64,000 nt of DNA, taken from positions 2,852,001 to 2,916,000 of the forward strand of contig NZ_CP051651.1 in the NCBI RefSeq assembly GCF_012848175.1, in the 5' to 3' direction. How positions within the stretch are numbered: position 1 is the first letter of the stretch; the number at the start of each line of letters is the position of its first letter. Shown one piece after another: positions 60,891 to 64,000 of this stretch. The notes below the pieces were generated by a model. The model was not told the origin of the DNA, did no database searches, and worked only from the letters and a program-made list of their open reading frames with translations. The translations under genes were made by a program, and so were the position numbers. This stretch comes from Xanthomonas campestris pv. badrii. Lineage in GTDB: Bacteria; Pseudomonadota; Gammaproteobacteria; Xanthomonadales; Xanthomonadaceae.

Positions 60891-61815
60891 TGGTCCACTG
60901 GCCCTCCATGTTGCGGTAATAGCGCTGGCCGTTCGAGGCGATCAGCGCATCCGGATCGGGCAGCGCCTGCTGCACGGCCGGCGAGATGGGCAGGCCATCG
61001 GCTGCCCAACCGCTGCGGTGGTGGGCAAGCTCATAGCGCGCGGCGATGGCACCGGGGCTGTTGGCGATGTTGCGCGCGATGACCGCTTGCGCCTGTGCTT
61101 CCAGCTCTGCGGCCCGCAGTGGCGTTGCGATATCGGTCCGATACACAGCGCTGTCGGCGTCTGCGACCACACCGCTTTGCACAGTGCGCCGCCATTGCCC
61201 ATCGTTGGGATCGCGCGTCCAGTCGGCCGTGCTGAGGCTGGGTGGATCGGTATCGCTGGCCGGTAGGCGATACGGGTCCTGTGGTGCGGGCGCATCCTTC
61301 AGCGCCAATGCGGCAGCGACGTTGGTCGCTTGATAATTGAGTTCGCGGGCCTTCTCGTGGCTGGCGACGATGGGGGTGGAGGTGGGGTTGTCCACGCCAT
61401 CATTAGTGATGTCGGCCATGCCCTCGCGCGCCCAGGCAGTGCCGTTGAACGACCACTGCGTGCCATCGCGGTCGGTCTGGGTATAGATGGCGCGGTTGTC
61501 GAGCAGTGCGGCGGCTTTTTCGCCGGCCACGCTCATGAAATAGGCATCGGCAGCGATCAAGGCCATCGGCCCGGCGCCGGACGCGCCAAGCGCGTAGGCG
61601 GCCGTCGTGCCGCCGGCCCAGCCACCGACATTGCGGCCGGCGAAATGGGCGAGTTCTGATTGCGCTGCGAGTGGGTTGTCCCGGCCGAGTAAATGCGTGG
61701 CGCGTTGGCCGGTCATGACCGTGTCGGCGGCGGTGGCGAGCAAGCCGGCGGTGCGTAGCGCCTGGCCTGCAGATAGATCGCCTGCCAACAACTCGGCGGT
61801 GGTGAAGCCGCGTTG
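60891..61815. repeat. 925-bp direct repeat, copy B
   Basis: Second copy of the segment at 58041-58965. The borders are sharp: on one side the sequences part at TGGTCCACTG, on the other at GCCGCGTTG. It codes for the same 308 residues in both genes. Confidence 0.9.
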
Positions 61816-62460
61816 ACCTGGTGGTACCCGCAGCGGCCGTGCAGCTTCTTCACCAAGCACATTTTCGACCTGCAGAATGCCTTGATCGGAAAGCGTCAGG
61901 CGGCCATTTGCATGAGCTTGGACAATTGCTTGAGAAAGCGAGTTTCTTCCAATCTCTGGGTCACCGCCCTTAATAAGGTTTTTGCCGGATTGTCCTACGT
62001 ATTGAAGTGTAGATACGACACGCTGCTCGGAGTGGACGATTGATGACCAGCCAAGCTCGGGTCTTTGCAGCGTTGGAACTGCGTCGATCTGAAACGCAAG
62101 CCTCTTGTCGTAGCTCGGCGCGTCCTTGAAAAATGCATTGATGCCTGGCCGCATGTCGTCTGCAACCATGCCGATTGGGGCATTGGTGTAAAGGTCCGCA
62201 TTCCCCAAGCCGACCCTCATAGTATCGATCAGGCGATCGACCTTGGGGGCAATTCTCGCGATGGCACCTGGATCGCCAGCAAGTGCCAACTGACCATCAG
62301 CGGTCTGCGACAATCGCCCCAGTCTGGCCAACGAGCCATCTTGGTAGTCTTTAATAGGCCCACCACTATGTGGCGAAAGCCCTGGCGCACGCGCCAGTGC
62401 GGGCTCACTCGGCATATAAACCAGGTTGCGGTCGGCATTAATATTGAATACTTTTTTCTG

Positions 62461-62463
62461 CTA
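62461..62463 (-). other. In-frame amber codon in the AHH domain
   Basis: CTA on the plus strand is TAG in the toxin frame, at codon 28. A single C-to-T change from CAG (Gln) would explain it, and the aligned region (SPLLEIL then QKKVFNINADRN) reads as unbroken AHH-type sequence on both sides. Confidence 0.85.
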
Positions 62464-62565
62464 AAGTATTTCAAGCAACGGACTGTTGCGAAGCGTTTGC
62501 TGCTCCGCAATATGATGTTCTTGAAAAATCGTACGTCTAGGCATGACGGAATTCCGTTATGAAAA

Positions 62566-63237
62566 CTAAGCGTCTTTCCAATCAGCAGCGTCTCGAAACC
62601 AAAGTCCGTCAGAAGCCCCTTTTATCCCAATACCAGCGCCATGCACCGCATCCAGCAGCACGCGGTCGCAGATTACATAGTAGTCAGCAGAGAAAGGCAT
62701 CCTAAATACATGAGAATCTCCGATCACATCCTTTCGAAAAGCCAAGCTCGCGCCACCAGTTAGATCGTAAAATTTTCCGTTAACGAAATCGTCGCTAACT
62801 TCTATCTCGACTTTTGAATTTTCCTCATCGAGCGCATCCAGAACTCGCACGACATCGCACAAGAAGTATTTAGGACCCTGGGTGCCATCGGCCATCAGGA
62901 AATCGCACTCTACGAAGCTAAAGCCCTCTGGATCGATGATTGAGAATACCTGATGTAAACGCTCGGACACGAGCCAATAGCCACTGAAACCGGCTTCCAT
63001 GTCTTTAGGCATAACGCCTTTCGATGGGTCGTAGATGAGACGCGGCCTCTCTGGAAGCGGAGGAAAGCCACCTTCATTTGGCCTCAGAATCAATCGGGGA
63101 GGAATGAGCAGTTTTTTCACGTTTTCGAACACAACCCCGAGTTCGGGGCCATATTCAAGATCCGGCATCAGGATGTAGAACTCGCCTTTTTGCGGATTAT
63201 TCTGAGCACTCACTTGCAGTTTTTGGGTTCCGTTCAT
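62566..63237 (-). CDS. Imm11 (DUF1629)-like immunity protein, first copy
   Basis: A 223-residue protein with the same architecture as the copy at 59807-60460: QKGEFYILMPD at 16-26, FSGYWLVSERLHQVF, DPEGFSFVECDFLMADGT, FLCDVVRVLDALDEE and LAFRKDVIGDSHVFR. The ATG at 63237 has a GGAGC site. The sequence is distinctly AT-richer than the surrounding chromosome, a sign of transfer. The AHH toxin frame begins 21 bp after its stop. It is intact although its cognate toxin is broken, so it may persist as an orphan or protect against neighbours. Confidence 0.82.
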   Translation of the reverse strand: MNGTQKLQVSAQNNPQKGEFYILMPDLEYGPELGVVFENVKKLLIPPRLILRPNEGGFPPLPERPRLIYDPSKGVMPKDMEAGFSGYWLVSERLHQVFSIIDPEGFSFVECDFLMADGTQGPKYFLCDVVRVLDALDEENSKVEIEVSDDFVNGKFYDLTGGASLAFRKDVIGDSHVFRMPFSADYYVICDRVLLDAVHGAGIGIKGASDGLWFRDAADWKDA

Positions 63238-63310
63238 GGGTATCGCTCCAAAGCTTCTTAATTATGGTGACTTTGCCAGACTTACAGATCAACGGCCCAG
63301 TGATTCACCT

Positions 63311-63829
63311 TCAAGCAGTGCCACATTTCTCAGCCTGCAACATCACGCTTGCGGCCACGTTAGCGCGCAGCATGACTAGGACTCCAAGTAGAAGATACTT
63401 TATCCCATGCCAGTAGTGCTGGCCGTCCGAGGCGGTCAAGGCATCCGGATCCGGCAGCGCCTGCTGCACCGCCGGCGAGATGGGCAGGCCATCGGCTGCC
63501 CAACCGCTGCGGTGGTAGGCCAGTTCATAACGCGCGGCGATCGCCCCAGGACTGTTGGCAATGTTGCGGGCGATGGTGGCCTGCGCCTGCGCCTCCAGTT
63601 CGGCCGCGCGTTGCGGCGAGGCGGTTTCCTGCACGTAGTTGCCGCGATCGTTGGCGCCGGAGACCTCGGTCTTGACCAGACGATGCCACTGGCCGTCTGC
63701 CGGGTCGCGCTTCCAGTCGGCAGGCCTCAGGCTGGGGCGGTCGGTGGCGTTGGCCGGCTGGCGAAAGGAATCGGCCGGCTCGGGTGCGACTTTCAGCGCC
63801 AGTGCGCCATCGGCATTGGTGGCCCAGGC
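63311..63829 (-). pseudogene. Remnant of a third large toxin-type gene
   Basis: The frame carries a divergent version of the conserved middle domain: NADGALALKVAPEP, then RPADWKRDPADGQWHR, then a block starting AAELEAQAQATIARN that is nearly the same as in both other copies, to ALPDPDALTASDGQHYW. At about 63410 homology stops and unrelated hydrophobic residues finish the frame. There is no start for the N-terminal part, which is replaced by the end of a hydrolase-like gene. It is a fragment left by deletion or recombination. Confidence 0.7.
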
Positions 63830-63872
63830 GGTGCATGCGCAGCAGATGCGCTTCTGCCGTCGGTGTCCCTGC

Positions 63873-64000
63873 TCAGACTGTGCGCGCGACCAGTGCTGGT
63901 ACCTGCACACGTTCCCGGCCGGGCCAGGGCGTGTGGTCATCGAGGAAATCGCCGACCAGGCGCATGCAGGCTGCGCGTTCTTCCACGTGCGGCATGTGGC
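63873..64000 (-). CDS. Partial gene, C-terminus of an alpha/beta-hydrolase-like protein
   Basis: The last 41 codons of a minus-strand frame that continues beyond the window. It contains HMPHVEERAACMRLVGDFL, the usual end of alpha/beta hydrolases (catalytic His in GH-x-PHVE followed by a helix), then a short tail and a TGA at 63873-63875. Only the tail is visible, so the assignment is modest. It borders the toxin remnant and marks the upstream edge of the accessory locus. Confidence 0.5.
   Translation of the reverse strand, partial: HMPHVEERAACMRLVGDFLDDHTPWPGRERVQVPALVARTV

Larger units (their letters stand above)
60487..62544 (-). pseudogene. AHH nuclease-domain protein disrupted by an amber codon
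   Basis: In frame from an ATG at 62544, the first residues carry the AHH pattern (H10-H11; N40; MP at 44-45; H59-x-G61; Y67), the same as in the large toxin at 55786-59769. Codon 28 is TAG (62461-62463), in the middle of the nuclease domain, and the frame then stays open for 657 codons. An alternative start at 62415 (642 residues) lacks the His pair. Residues 244-552 are identical to the other toxin. The C-terminus is much shorter, ending in GHGDHGDHGG and a basic tail, so a second truncation is likely. The stop overlaps an in-frame ATG of the next gene. Confidence 0.8.

Noticed and set aside
62461..62463. Programmed amber readthrough or special amino-acid coding
   Set aside because: No stimulatory structure or known suppression system was seen; a simple nonsense mutation is the more economical reading.

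Overview
The window is a high-GC chromosomal segment from a member of the Xanthomonadaceae, almost certainly a Xanthomonas. The evidence is the gene content and order: a suf operon led by a Xanthomonas-type Rrf2 regulator, the block kdsD-kdsC-lptC-lptA-lptB-rpoN-hpf-ptsN-hprK-rapZ, tandem DUF3108 genes after purMN, a secreted PL1 pectate lyase, and families of short intergenic repeats (GGGAATC heptamers and CCCCTCACCCCAACCCCTCTCCC elements) typical of that genus. No rRNA, tRNA, CRISPR array or insertion sequence was seen.

Layout. 1-3800: a perfect terminator, an M23 peptidase, small envelope proteins, a DJ-1/PfpI protein and a SET-domain protein. 3900-10600: the SUF iron-sulfur operon (regulator, sufB, sufC, sufD, sufS), then a GNAT protein and a Rieske protein. 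10600-19860: an iron-acquisition region headed by a Fur-box-like palindrome. It holds a TonB-dependent receptor, a PiuC-type dioxygenase, a Sel1 protein, a PepSY membrane protein, DUF2271, DUF4198, ApbE (flavin transferase) and a membrane-anchored flavodoxin/NADPH reductase; I read the last five as a flavin-based ferric reduction chain. 20100-25900: a HutD-like protein with a repetitive acidic insert, a ComEA-like DNA-binding protein, an M20 peptidase, and amgK-murU (cell-wall recycling). 25978-33100: hda-perM-DUF2066 divergent from purM, purN and two DUF3108 genes. 33500-43300: ibaG-murA-EF-hand gene facing the kdsD...rapZ block for LPS core, LPS transport, sigma-54 and regulatory PTS. 43800-48000: EIIA-Man, HPr and EI complete the phosphorelay, followed by mgtE. 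48100-54480: a lipoprotein esterase, cytochrome bd oxidase, an amino-acid permease and pectate lyase.

55100-64000 (all minus strand) is the accessory region and the most unusual part. Reading 5'->3' on the minus strand it contains a partial alpha/beta-hydrolase-like gene, a truncated effector remnant, and then two repeated modules. Each module is an Imm11 (DUF1629)-like immunity gene followed by a large protein that begins with an AHH nuclease domain. The two large genes share a 925-bp segment that appears identical, at an offset of exactly 2850 bp. The first is broken by an in-frame amber codon inside the nuclease domain; the second is intact (1327 residues) with a Gln/Ala-rich stalk and a poly-Gly end. 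A coiled-coil membrane protein closes the operon. The nuclease heads and immunity genes are visibly AT-richer than the rest. I interpret this as a polymorphic toxin-immunity locus shaped by duplication, gene conversion and decay; its secretion route is unknown.

All family assignments rest on reading motifs and overall sequence character; no database search was run.
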